DNA of 64,000 nt from Melioribacteraceae bacterium (lineage in GTDB: Bacteria; Bacteroidota; Ignavibacteria; Ignavibacteriales; Melioribacteraceae), in the NCBI GenBank assembly GCA_030584085.1, contig CP129490.1, positions 653,511 to 717,510 of the forward strand. The letters run 5' to 3'. Shown here in pieces: positions 43,237-52,481 of this stretch (the first letter of the stretch is position 1; every line of letters begins with the position of its first letter). Position numbers and translations under genes: made by a program. Below the pieces are notes generated by a model. The model did no database searches. It was given only the letters and a program-made list of their open reading frames with translations, and had not been told where the DNA came from.

Positions 43237-45678
43237 TTAGAGTCCTTTTAAGCGCTCAATAACCCAATTTCTTAATTCCGGATCATTTTCCATTTCGGCT
43301 GACATAATTTCGTCAGGATTTGCGCCATGTTTTTTCATCGTATCTAAGAATAATTTTGTCGAATGACTAACTTCGTCAATATTCTTTTGTTCTTCTTTAA
43401 CTTGCATCCATTCCAAAGCAATTTTTTTGAAATGTCTTTCGTGATGATGTCTATATCTGTGTAAACTCATCTTACCATCAACCCACACAAAACTCATAGG
43501 GTATTCACTCGGTCTGAATATTACAAAGAACCAATGCCATACAAAAATTGCAAGAGTCGCAAGTATTGCTTCGTAAAAGTGAATTGTTTCACTAACTTTT
43601 ATTAACCAAACCGGCGCCCAATCATCAACTATAGTTGGGAACCATAATATTAATCCTGTGACACCCATTACTATTGTACCCCAAACCAAAGCCCAATATT
43701 CGGCTTTTTCGGTATAATCAAACTTGCTGAATTCAGGGGGATGTTTCCTCAATCTTAAATAGTACATGAGATTTTGAGTCGCTTCTTTGATATCCTCAAA
43801 TTTTGGAGCCATGTGAGAAAGTACATCACGACCGCGTTTAGTAATAACCAAATAAATCACGTGATATAAACTCAGGACTATCATCACAACAGCAGCAATT
43901 CTGTGAATTAATTGTCGAATATCTTCAGACATTCCAAATTGATATAAACCATCTGCCCACCAGCTGAATGGGTATTTCAAAGCGAAGCCTGTAATTGCCA
44001 AAGTGAAGAAAGAAGTAAATAATAAAACGTGTTGAATAACTTCATTCCTTGTGAATCTAGGTATAAGAATTTCTTTTCTTTCATTCTGTTTGCGTTTTCT
44101 TACTTCATGAACATATATAAGAAGGTTGTGAAGAATCATTCCGCCGATAATAACAACAATTAACCAGAAATAAATTGTAGAAACTAAATCCTCAACTTGT
44201 TGAGCTTCTTTATTCTGTGATATATGAGAATAACTTTTCGCAAAAACCGGTTTTGCATCTGGATGACATTTTTGACATGTCTGCAAAACCTTTTCTTCAC
44301 TAACTGAAGAAGCGGGATGTTTTTGCGGGAGTATATCGTGTACATTATGACAATCAATACAATATGCTGCGTTCGGATCATTTCTTTTAACTGCCAAGCC
44401 GTGATAGCTATCTTGGTAACTATATGCTTCAGTTTGTGATAGTCCCAATCGTGATGTAAGTATCGGATCTTGATGACAAGAAATACAAATTTCTTCTTGG
44501 AACTGCTTTACCGAATAAGTGCCTTCCGCTAATTCTTTTGCACGGGGACTGTGTTCGCTGTGGCAATCACTACAAATCGGTGCAACTCTTAATCCTTTTT
44601 GAGCGCCGATCCAATGAATTGAATTTTTATAATCATGAACAACATCGGCATGACATTGTTCACAAGTCTCATTTAAATTAAATGTAGAAATTTTAGAGCC
44701 AGGTTGAATTCTGTTTTTGATATCATGAACTCCGTGACAGGTCGAACAGTTCATGTCGATATCTTTACCTTGTGCCATTAATGTATAATGGAAAGAGTCT
44801 TCGAATCTTAATCCTGATCTGACGTTTATTAAATTAAACTTCTCTGCAAATTTCGCATCGTCGTGACATACACCGCAAGTATGACCAAGATTTTCGTTTG
44901 AAACTTTGCTGGCTGGATTGTTTACATGTAATACCTCATGAGAACCGTGGCAATCCCAGCACGCTGCAGCTTCGGTAATTCCGTCGCTAAGTGAAATACC
45001 GTGAATACTTTCTTTGTGTTGATCGGCTTGTTCTTTATGGCACACATAGCAGCTAGCAACTTCAACTTTATTGAAATTATCGGGGTGATCGTCTAGTTTA
45101 CTTGCAATTGCCGAATGGCAATCATTACAAATTAAATCCTTATGAACAGATTGAGATAATTGAGGAGCAAAATCTTCAGTTGAATGACAATCCGCACAAG
45201 CATTATCTTCAATTTTTTGAACAGAGTGGAAAGGTCTCATTAACAATTTCGTTTCATGACAACTCGAGCAATAATCACGAGCTTTATTAGGACTATCTTC
45301 CGGTGGTTTTACGTAATGAGAACCATGGCAGTCAATACATTCGGGTGGATTTTTTACTCTGTCCTTTAGGCGATGATGAACATCATTTTGAACAATCGAA
45401 TAAATTTCTTCATGGCAATCAGCACACTCAACTTTATAAATATCCGTTCCTTCTCTATGCGGTAAATTTTCGCCATCAAAATCTGTGTGACAATCGGCGC
45501 AGTCGAACATTCCGTGAACTGAGTTCGAATATCGATTACCATCTATAAAGAGGGAAATTTCTTTTCCTTTTCTTTCATATGTTAAACTCTGATCTTCGTG
45601 ACAAACTAAGCAATCATCTTGAGCTGATATAAATAGGTGAGTGACTAAAAAAAGTAATAGAAATTTCGAAATTTTCAT
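43237..45678 (-). CDS. CbcL-like fusion: 16-haem c-type domain plus cytochrome b domain
   Basis: An 813-residue fusion. After a signal peptide come 16 CxxCH motifs (first C23, last C468), mostly with histidine-rich CHGxH and SxH partners. A membrane helix (about 502-522) leads to a four-helix b-type cytochrome domain (about 540-760; IQHVLLFTSFFTLAITGFAL, IHRIAAVVMIVLSLYHVIYL, ALVWGTIVMGVTGLILWF, IHFYEAILATLAIFVWHWFF). The b domain is of the HydC/FdnI type. The same architecture defines Geobacter CbcL, a menaquinol oxidase for low-potential extracellular respiration, but CbcL has nine c haems. Quinol oxidation is inferred from that likeness. Confidence 0.85.
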   Translation of the reverse strand: MKISKFLLLFLVTHLFISAQDDCLVCHEDQSLTYERKGKEISLFIDGNRYSNSVHGMFDCADCHTDFDGENLPHREGTDIYKVECADCHEEIYSIVQNDVHHRLKDRVKNPPECIDCHGSHYVKPPEDSPNKARDYCSSCHETKLLMRPFHSVQKIEDNACADCHSTEDFAPQLSQSVHKDLICNDCHSAIASKLDDHPDNFNKVEVASCYVCHKEQADQHKESIHGISLSDGITEAAACWDCHGSHEVLHVNNPASKVSNENLGHTCGVCHDDAKFAEKFNLINVRSGLRFEDSFHYTLMAQGKDIDMNCSTCHGVHDIKNRIQPGSKISTFNLNETCEQCHADVVHDYKNSIHWIGAQKGLRVAPICSDCHSEHSPRAKELAEGTYSVKQFQEEICISCHQDPILTSRLGLSQTEAYSYQDSYHGLAVKRNDPNAAYCIDCHNVHDILPQKHPASSVSEEKVLQTCQKCHPDAKPVFAKSYSHISQNKEAQQVEDLVSTIYFWLIVVIIGGMILHNLLIYVHEVRKRKQNERKEILIPRFTRNEVIQHVLLFTSFFTLAITGFALKYPFSWWADGLYQFGMSEDIRQLIHRIAAVVMIVLSLYHVIYLVITKRGRDVLSHMAPKFEDIKEATQNLMYYLRLRKHPPEFSKFDYTEKAEYWALVWGTIVMGVTGLILWFPTIVDDWAPVWLIKVSETIHFYEAILATLAIFVWHWFFVIFRPSEYPMSFVWVDGKMSLHRYRHHHERHFKKIALEWMQVKEEQKNIDEVSHSTKLFLDTMKKHGANPDEIMSAEMENDPELRNWVIERLKGL

Positions 45679-45708
45679 TCGTTTACCATCAATTATTTTT
45701 CAAAAAAA

Positions 45709-46584
45709 TTATCTATATAAGAATATCATCGAATAAATAATCATTACGACAATTATTAATCCGGTTATTAATGCCGTGAAGCCGAAAATTCTTGCACCTT
45801 TAACTAACCATTCCGGTGGGGGCGGTGCTAATCTCGATTCTAATTTATTTGTATCAACTAAAATTTGGTATTCGCGTGGTCTATCTTTTTTAAATTCTTC
45901 CAACGGAACTCTTCCTGTAAAGATTACATTATCCATCGGGAATTTATCCGGTCTAAAATGAGTATTGAAAAAATGAATTGTAAAAATAAATCCGGTCGCA
46001 AGTAATGCTTCATCACTATGTACAATAGTTGCTACATTTATCAACCAGCCGGGCAAACCTAAACCTGTGAAAAATTCCGAAAACCATAATAACAAACCAC
46101 TGGAACCAATTACAGTAATTCCCCAAAACACTGCAAAGTAATCAAACTTTTCCCAATAGGTCCATCTACCGTAGTCCGGACGTTTTCCTACACCAAAGAA
46201 CCATTTAATAGTTCCGATAAACTCTGTAAGATCTCTTTTATTTGGAACCATAGAGTTTTCGCCGGAGAACATATGCTTATAAGATCTTTTTTCTTTGGTC
46301 ACTTTTTTAATCAGATAACCAATATGAAGTATAAAATAAGCGAAAGTAATTATAGCGGCGAATCTATGAATGAATCCGGTTACTTCGTATCCACCCATTA
46401 GTTTTGAAGCAAATTGAAAAATTCCAACACCGGAAAATTTGATGGTCATTCCGGTTACAGCGAGCGCAATAAAACTTAAAATAACAAGTATATGTAAGAA
46501 ACTTAGAAATGGTTCGAATCGCCAAATGTATTGCTCATCATGATTTTCTAAAGTTTCACTTTTTCCTAAATCTTTATTTTCCAT
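45709..46584 (-). CDS. Cytochrome b (HydC/FdnI-type) membrane subunit
   Basis: A 291-residue protein with four core helices and paired histidines (FLSFLHILVILSFIALAVTG, GFIHRFAAIITFAYFILHIG, GSSGLLLWFSEFF, VHSDEALLATGFIFTIHFF) plus a C-terminal helix. It is a free-standing relative of the b domain in the downstream 813-residue fusion; both share the FRPxxxPM segment (FRPDKFPMDN here, FRPSEYPMSF there). It overlaps the 19-haem gene by one base and would be its quinone-site partner. Confidence 0.88.
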   Translation of the reverse strand: MENKDLGKSETLENHDEQYIWRFEPFLSFLHILVILSFIALAVTGMTIKFSGVGIFQFASKLMGGYEVTGFIHRFAAIITFAYFILHIGYLIKKVTKEKRSYKHMFSGENSMVPNKRDLTEFIGTIKWFFGVGKRPDYGRWTYWEKFDYFAVFWGITVIGSSGLLLWFSEFFTGLGLPGWLINVATIVHSDEALLATGFIFTIHFFNTHFRPDKFPMDNVIFTGRVPLEEFKKDRPREYQILVDTNKLESRLAPPPPEWLVKGARIFGFTALITGLIIVVMIIYSMIFLYR

Positions 46585-48560
46585 TAATCGGTGTTTCCTT
46601 CTTTCTTTTTATTTTTCAATTCACGTTCTTTCTTCTCTTTTCTTTTTTCAGCTAATCCCCTTGGCAACCAAAGTAGAGTATGAGCTCCAAAGAATAAGAA
46701 AGTTCCGGTTAACAAAATAGTCATAAACCAAAATGTATAAAACAAAAATGGATATTTATCTTTATCGTGATGTGTCGCGTGTGTTAAATATCCAACGAAT
46801 TTTCTGTTGGAATTTTCATGACAAGATTTACAAGTTTCGACAATATTATCTCTGTGAAGTGTAGATTTAGGCTCATAAGTCGGAAGAATATTATGTGCGC
46901 CATGGCAATCATAACATTTAGCCGCACCAACCGAACCCAATTTTGAAACTTTGCCATGAAACGTATCAAAATAAGTATCAGTTACATCTTCATGACATCT
47001 GCCGCATTGGTCTATTATTTCTGCTCTAAAATCGTCTTTATCTGTTCTTTTTATCGTATGCGCTTGATGACAATCCTGACATCCCGGTAATTCTTTGTCT
47101 GTTTTAGTAACGAGCGGACTGTGAATGCTTTGTGTAAATTGTTCATAAATTCCGAGGTGACATTTAGCACATGTTTCTCCGACATTATCTTTGCTGATTG
47201 TAGATAATGGATTGCTTTCAGGTAATTCTCTATGAGCTGAATGGCAATCGACACAGGTAGCGGTAACAGTTAAACCGGATTCGAGCAGGCTTCCGTGAAT
47301 ACTCTGTGTATAATCTTTAATAATACCTTCGGCATCTTCAACCATGCCTTTAGCAACTCCGCCGGGGCTGTGGCATTCTCCGCAAAGTTTGGGAACATTT
47401 CTTGAAAATGTTGGAGATGTTCTGTCTTTTTTCAACTGAACTTTATGATCTCCGTGGCAATCAGTACAATATGGTGCATCTAAATTACCACTCATCAATT
47501 CCATAGAATGCTGACTTAACTCCCAGTCTTCAACTTGACTTGCGTGACAAACAGAACAATCAACCTTACCGCTTTCATAACATATTGGATCATTAAATGG
47601 AGTGATATTAGTGTGACATTTAATACATGAGTTATCTTTGTGAACTGAATGTTTTAAATCGTTTACATCAACAAAGAGACTTTGTGGTTCACCGTTAACT
47701 TCTCTGGTTAAATTTTCGTTTCCGTGACACGACATACATTTTTGATCATCGTATTTCTGATCATAAAAAACTCTTCTCACTTCATGCGGTTGGTGACAAT
47801 CTATACAAGCCGGAATTGAATGGGGTTGTTTTTCCCATAATTCACCACGTATAACTTTCGTGTGGACTTTTTCGATTTGAGTGTGACATTGCATACAAGT
47901 TGAAGCAATATTATTTCTGTTAATAGAAGAATTTGGATTTTCATGCGGAAGAATATTATGTGTAAAGTGACAACTAGTACATACGGCGGTTACGATTAAA
48001 CCTCTTCTGAATAACCCATCGCCGTGAATTGATTCTTTATAATTTTCAAGGATATGACTTTGGGAGATATTTCTTAAACCAGAAACTTGTGTGCCTTCTT
48101 TATGGCAGCTTCCGCACAGATTTGGAATGTTCATAACATAAGTCTTAGAATTTTCATCTGTGTGAGAAAGGATATCATGTTTTCCATGACAAGTTGCGCA
48201 TGAAGGGGCCAAGAATTTACCTTTTTCTAAAGCTTGGCCATGTAAACTATTCTCATACATTTCGGCGGGTTTATCATGGCACATTGCGCAATCAACTTTA
48301 TAAATCTGCTCGCCTTCACGATGGGGGATATCTTCGGGATCAAAATCCTGATGACAGTCAACACATTCCAAATCAGCATGAACGGATGTGTTAAACTTTG
48401 ATTCATTAACAAAAAGTGATACTAATTTATTGTCTCGTTCATAGGACAATGATTTGTCACCATGACACATCATACATTCGTCATTTTGTGCCGAAATTTG
48501 TACAATAAGTGAAAAGAAAATTAATAGTGACCCAACATTTCTAATTTTTTTGATCATCAT
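46584..48560 (-). CDS. Nineteen-haem membrane-anchored c-type cytochrome
   Basis: A 658-residue protein with a signal peptide, 19 CxxCH motifs and one C-terminal membrane helix (FWFMTILLTGTFLFFGAHTL) followed by a basic tail. Haems fall into two homologous modules of eight (from CMMCHGDKSL and from CMSCHGNENL) and a final three. Within each module the order of side motifs is the same, for instance SLFV...SVH, CxxCHGxH and CxDCHxxHxELP/ILP. The N-terminal module also resembles the start of the 813-residue fusion. It is the first gene of the seven-gene minus-strand unit. Confidence 0.88.
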   Translation of the reverse strand: MMIKKIRNVGSLLIFFSLIVQISAQNDECMMCHGDKSLSYERDNKLVSLFVNESKFNTSVHADLECVDCHQDFDPEDIPHREGEQIYKVDCAMCHDKPAEMYENSLHGQALEKGKFLAPSCATCHGKHDILSHTDENSKTYVMNIPNLCGSCHKEGTQVSGLRNISQSHILENYKESIHGDGLFRRGLIVTAVCTSCHFTHNILPHENPNSSINRNNIASTCMQCHTQIEKVHTKVIRGELWEKQPHSIPACIDCHQPHEVRRVFYDQKYDDQKCMSCHGNENLTREVNGEPQSLFVDVNDLKHSVHKDNSCIKCHTNITPFNDPICYESGKVDCSVCHASQVEDWELSQHSMELMSGNLDAPYCTDCHGDHKVQLKKDRTSPTFSRNVPKLCGECHSPGGVAKGMVEDAEGIIKDYTQSIHGSLLESGLTVTATCVDCHSAHRELPESNPLSTISKDNVGETCAKCHLGIYEQFTQSIHSPLVTKTDKELPGCQDCHQAHTIKRTDKDDFRAEIIDQCGRCHEDVTDTYFDTFHGKVSKLGSVGAAKCYDCHGAHNILPTYEPKSTLHRDNIVETCKSCHENSNRKFVGYLTHATHHDKDKYPFLFYTFWFMTILLTGTFLFFGAHTLLWLPRGLAEKRKEKKERELKNKKKEGNTD

Positions 48561-48921
48561 TTTCCCATATAAAATTTATCGTCAAATAATTGCAAAAATC
48601 ATGCTAAAAATATGACATTAATAACTCATTAAAAATGAGATAATCTGATATAATTTCTTATTTGGAGAGATGAAAACAACCAAGTTTTTCATATCTAAGA
48701 AAAATCAGAATAAGATATTAGAGTATAATATCCAAAAGAAAAATATTGAGAATCGAACTCTTTGTCAAACTTTAAAGATGCCGATAATTTCTAAATGCCG
48801 TATATTGAAAAAGTGATGCAGTTGATCGTAATAAATTAATTGTGAATTAACAGCAGAAAAACTATCTTAATAAATTATAAATCAGACCAAATTAACTTAA
48901 TATCTACAATTTGAGGAAATT
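48561..48921. other. Divergent promoter region between the cytochrome units
   Basis: About 360 AT-rich bases between the 19-haem gene (minus) and the ImcH-like gene (plus). Promoters for both must lie here; no long palindrome or ORF was recognised. GAGGAAATT precedes the plus-strand ATG. Confidence 0.5.
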
Positions 48922-50418
48922 ATGAAACTCAAACTTCCCGAATCTTCTTATAACTGGATTTCATTAGTGGGGGCGACAATCGCATCAATTAGTTTTTTCA
49001 TGATTGTTTTTCTCTTCATAATCTCATCGGTATTCGATCGTGGGGGTTCGTATCTCGGTTTAGTCGTTTATATAATTCTTCCGGCGTTCTTGATTGCCGG
49101 TCTAGTTTTGATTCCTATCGGTATGATCTGGAAAAAAAGAAGAATCAATAAACATGGCGATTCAGAAAAAAGATTACCTCTAATTGATTTGAATAATGAA
49201 AGACACAGAAATGCTTTCACAATTTTTATTGTTGGAACAATATTGTTTTTATTCATTTCAGCCATCGGTAGTTATGAAGCATTCCATTACACTGAATCGG
49301 TTGAATTTTGCGGAACTGTTTGTCACAGTGTGATGGAGCCTGAATATGTAGCGTATCAATATTCTCCGCATGCAAGAGTAAGCTGCGTTGATTGTCATGT
49401 CGGTGAAGGTGTTGACTGGTATGTGCGTTCAAAACTTTCCGGGCTTAGACAAGTCTACGCAGTTCTTGCCAATACTTATCCGACTCCAATCCCAACTCCG
49501 ATTACGGACCTGCGTCCTGCAAGAGAGACTTGTGAAAGATGTCACTGGCCGGAAAAATTCTATGCTCAAAAATTTAGATTGGAAAGACACTACTTAAATG
49601 ATGAAACAAATAGCGAATGGGATATTTACTTAACCATGAGAATCGGTGCAACACATAGCGCACTCGGTTTAACCGAAGGAATTCACTGGCATATTAATCC
49701 GGACGTAAAAATTGAATACATTCCAGCAACCGAAAAACGCGAAGAAATTCCCTGGGTCAGATATACAAACTTAAAAACCGGTGAAGTAACAATTTATGAA
49801 GATCAAGATAATCCAATTGATCCAGCTGAAATGACTAACATGAAAGTGAGAGAAATGGATTGTATGGATTGTCATAATCGTCCTTCGCATAATTATAAAC
49901 CACCGGCATTTTTTGTTAATAATGCACTTACCGCCGGAACAATGCCGAAAGAGTTGCCCGAACTAAAATCAATTTCTATGGAAATTTGTTCTGAAGAATT
50001 TGAAACTAGGGAAGAAGCAAATGAATATATAAGAACAACTCTGTCGGAGTTTTACGAAAGTAATTATCCCGAATTTGATCAAGCATTAGTTGAAAAAGCA
50101 ATTGTTGGTTTACAAACAGAATACAACAGAAATATTTTCCCGGAAATGAAAGTTAAATGGGATCAATATCCTAATCATATTGGGCATGTTGAGTTTAACG
50201 GCTGCTTTAGATGTCATAATGATTTACATATGAGTGAAGAAGGGAAAGTAATTTCGAAGGATTGCAATCAATGTCATTATATTACTGCACAAGGACCGCC
50301 TGATAATCTGCAAGTTGCTAGTATTAATGAATCACTTGAGTTTGTTCATCCGACTGATATTGATGAAGCTTGGAAAGATTTTCTGTGCACGGATTGCCAC
50401 ACGGGTTTGAACCCCTAA
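48922..50418 (+). CDS. ImcH-like NapC/NirT-family seven-haem inner-membrane cytochrome
   Basis: A 498-residue protein with three membrane helices (about 12-37, 44-70, 99-118) followed by a periplasmic haem domain. Motifs: one CxxxCH (C130-GTV-C134-H135, in EFCGTVCHSVMEPEY) and six CxxCH (CVDCH, CERCH, CMDCH, CFRCH, CNQCH, CTDCH). The first four haems are NapC/NirT-like. Length, three helices and seven haems match Geobacter ImcH, a quinol oxidase used with higher-potential extracellular acceptors. It would feed electrons from menaquinol to periplasmic carriers. It is monocistronic with a strong terminator. Confidence 0.85.
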   Translation: MKLKLPESSYNWISLVGATIASISFFMIVFLFIISSVFDRGGSYLGLVVYIILPAFLIAGLVLIPIGMIWKKRRINKHGDSEKRLPLIDLNNERHRNAFTIFIVGTILFLFISAIGSYEAFHYTESVEFCGTVCHSVMEPEYVAYQYSPHARVSCVDCHVGEGVDWYVRSKLSGLRQVYAVLANTYPTPIPTPITDLRPARETCERCHWPEKFYAQKFRLERHYLNDETNSEWDIYLTMRIGATHSALGLTEGIHWHINPDVKIEYIPATEKREEIPWVRYTNLKTGEVTIYEDQDNPIDPAEMTNMKVREMDCMDCHNRPSHNYKPPAFFVNNALTAGTMPKELPELKSISMEICSEEFETREEANEYIRTTLSEFYESNYPEFDQALVEKAIVGLQTEYNRNIFPEMKVKWDQYPNHIGHVEFNGCFRCHNDLHMSEEGKVISKDCNQCHYITAQGPPDNLQVASINESLEFVHPTDIDEAWKDFLCTDCHTGLNP

Positions 50419-50424
50419 AAATAA

Positions 50425-50455
50425 AAAACCCGGGATTTTCAAAATCCCGGGTTTT
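50425..50455. terminator. Bidirectional terminator
   Basis: A 15-base perfect stem (AAAACCCGGGATTTT against AAAATCCCGGGTTTT) around a single C. A/T runs at both ends serve both the plus-strand ImcH-like gene and the convergent regulator gene. Confidence 0.9.
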
Positions 50456-50479
50456 ATTTACCATTATAAAAATTCTATT

Positions 50480-51646
50480 TTAAGCAAAGAATTTTTCAGC
50501 AAATTCATTTGCTTCTAAATCTGTAAATTGGTTTAGCACGCCAAACTGTAATACGTTTTCTGTATCGTCTTCTTTCATTTTGCTTTTAGCAACTAACTTT
50601 GATTTAATTATTTTTTGAGCTTCATCAATTTCTTCTTGATAAAAAGCAACCGCAGAATTCCCAATCTTTAAATTCGGTAATTCTGTATCAAGATTGTCTG
50701 CGTCAAGTGAACAGATCCAATTCTTCTCATAAGGTGTAATATCAAGTTTCTCTAAGTCTTCTAAGAGCTCTGTATTAACTTTTGCAACTTTCCCGGTAAT
50801 TGGAGATTTGAAATGGAAAATTTTTCCACCGGCAGTTATGTTAAATAAAGTCTGATCTTTAGTCACAGCCATTCCAAGATTCGGCATTTCAATATTATCA
50901 ACTTTGCCGAGTAATTTTTTAGCGAAATCATCAATTCCGGTTTTAACAGTTCCATCTTGGTTAACGGAACACCAGCAATGTGCATCCGAAATAAACACAC
51001 CGCCCGGTATAAAGAATTCCGTACTCTTCGGATCATCTTTATAACTTAAATGCGTAATATGAACTTTTGGCTTAATCTGCTTTTGAATTCTATCATGTCG
51101 TTTGATTACAAACTTCTTAACCATTTCGATAAGTTCTTCTTCTGTAAATGGTTTTTGAACATAATCCATTGCTCCGTATTTCATTGTCTCAACAGCTGAC
51201 TCAACAGTTGCGTAACCTGTAATAATTATAACATCGATATCCGGACGTAAATGTTTAACTGATTTACAAACATCTTCACCACTCATTTGAGGCATTTTAA
51301 GATCGGTAAATACAAAATCATAGTGATGCTTTTGAATCAATCCCAATGCTTCTTGTCCGGTTTCAACCGTATCGACAGAATATCCATCAAGAACAAGAAT
51401 TTTACGAAAACTATCCAGAATTACTTGCTCATCATCTACAGCTAGAATTTTTGCTTTTGGATTTTCAACTTCGGCTCGTTTTAATGTTTTAGCCTCGTGA
51501 GAAACATCGAGATTAAAACTTTGTTTTAAAACGGCTTCTCTTTCTTCACGAGCTTTCTTTGCTTTATGCGATTCAAGATATTTTCTTATCAACATATCGG
51601 CAATGATAAAGCAGACGAAGGCAATAATTACAATTAGTAGTGCCAT
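50480..51646 (-). CDS. Membrane-anchored response regulator with GcvH-like domain
   Basis: A 388-residue protein. It starts with a membrane helix (LLIVIIAFVCFIIADMLI) and a basic coil, then a receiver domain (about 65-185) with DD71-72, phosphoacceptor D115 in FVFTDLKMP and K165 in VQKPF. Residues about 212-345 look like the glycine-cleavage H-protein/lipoyl fold (DGTVKTGIDDFAKKLLGKVD, KSPITGKVAKVNTEL, YEKNWICSL). The lipoyl lysine of ESVKA is not clearly present: the region reads NITAGGKIFHF, with K275 one place off. There is no DNA-binding domain. Output is therefore not classical transcription control. It is the last gene of the operon. Confidence 0.8.
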   Translation of the reverse strand: MALLIVIIAFVCFIIADMLIRKYLESHKAKKAREEREAVLKQSFNLDVSHEAKTLKRAEVENPKAKILAVDDEQVILDSFRKILVLDGYSVDTVETGQEALGLIQKHHYDFVFTDLKMPQMSGEDVCKSVKHLRPDIDVIIITGYATVESAVETMKYGAMDYVQKPFTEEELIEMVKKFVIKRHDRIQKQIKPKVHITHLSYKDDPKSTEFFIPGGVFISDAHCWCSVNQDGTVKTGIDDFAKKLLGKVDNIEMPNLGMAVTKDQTLFNITAGGKIFHFKSPITGKVAKVNTELLEDLEKLDITPYEKNWICSLDADNLDTELPNLKIGNSAVAFYQEEIDEAQKIIKSKLVAKSKMKEDDTENVLQFGVLNQFTDLEANEFAEKFFA

Positions 51647-51683
51647 TTTATTTCTCCGATTATAAGTACATTAATTAATTTCT

Positions 51684-52481
51684 TTATATCTGATCCGAAC
51701 TGCATGAAGATAAATTTTTCATCTCATATTCAATGTCAGTGGGTATAACTCTATACAACCAACCATTAAAAAACGGATCTTTCTCTATTATGCTATTATT
51801 GTTAATTACAGCTTCATTTCGTTCAATAATTTTACCGGAAATTGGTGCAAGCAAATCATGGATATAAACATCATCTTCAATTAATTTTGCACAAGAGCTT
51901 CCTTGGTAAATTTCTTCTTCGATTTCCTTTAATGTGAGATTGTTATAGTTATCAATTGTCTTTAAGAATAAATCCGTTGCTCCTACTAAAGCTGAACCTT
52001 CATCTGTTATGTGAACCCAAGAGAATAGCCCAAGCCGGAAATATTTCGATGGACAATTAACATAAACTATATCAGTAGTTTCTTCTTCTTTGACTTTATA
52101 TCTAATACGAATAAAATTTTTGGCTCTATAAAGAGCGCTTAGTATTTCATCTACCTCAAATGGTTTTGGGATATAATCAATCGCTCCTTCATTCAAAGCT
52201 TTAACAGCATTCTCTAATGTTGAATAGCCTGTGATCATTATAACAGGTGTCTCGATTTTTCTTAATTGAAGCGTTTCTAAAAATTCGAAACCATTCATTT
52301 CCGGCAGCATTATATCTGAGAGAATCAAATCAAATTTATCTTTTGAAAGAAGTGAAAGACCATCTTCTGCGGTTAATGCAAAAGATGTTTGGAAATCTTC
52401 TAAAGCACAAATCTTTTCTAGAGAATCAACAACAACTTGTTCATCATCCACAATTAATATTTTTAATTGTTTTTCCTTCAT
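51684..52481 (-). CDS. Response regulator with GcvH-like domain
   Basis: A 265-residue protein with a receiver domain (residues 1-125; DD12-13, D56 in ILSDIMLPEMNG, K106 in IPKPF) followed by a GcvH-like domain (about 143-248; FSWVHITDEGSALVGATDLF, LLAPISGKIIERNEA, FFNGWLYRVIP). At the position of the lipoyl lysine the sequence reads KLIEDDVYIHD, with no lysine. It overlaps the kinase gene by four bases (ATGA), so it is translationally coupled and is the likely first partner of that kinase. No DNA-binding domain is present. Confidence 0.82.
   Translation of the reverse strand: MKEKQLKILIVDDEQVVVDSLEKICALEDFQTSFALTAEDGLSLLSKDKFDLILSDIMLPEMNGFEFLETLQLRKIETPVIMITGYSTLENAVKALNEGAIDYIPKPFEVDEILSALYRAKNFIRIRYKVKEEETTDIVYVNCPSKYFRLGLFSWVHITDEGSALVGATDLFLKTIDNYNNLTLKEIEEEIYQGSSCAKLIEDDVYIHDLLAPISGKIIERNEAVINNNSIIEKDPFFNGWLYRVIPTDIEYEMKNLSSCSSDQI

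Noticed and set aside
39572-48412. Many open frames in alternate frames across the cytochrome genes
   Set aside because: They arise from the repeated CxxCH coding pattern; none has a ribosome site or family features, and the real frames are dense in haem motifs.
50480-52481. Regulators as functional glycine-cleavage H proteins
   Set aside because: They are fused to receiver domains, the lipoyl lysine is not recognisable and no gcvT or gcvP is nearby.
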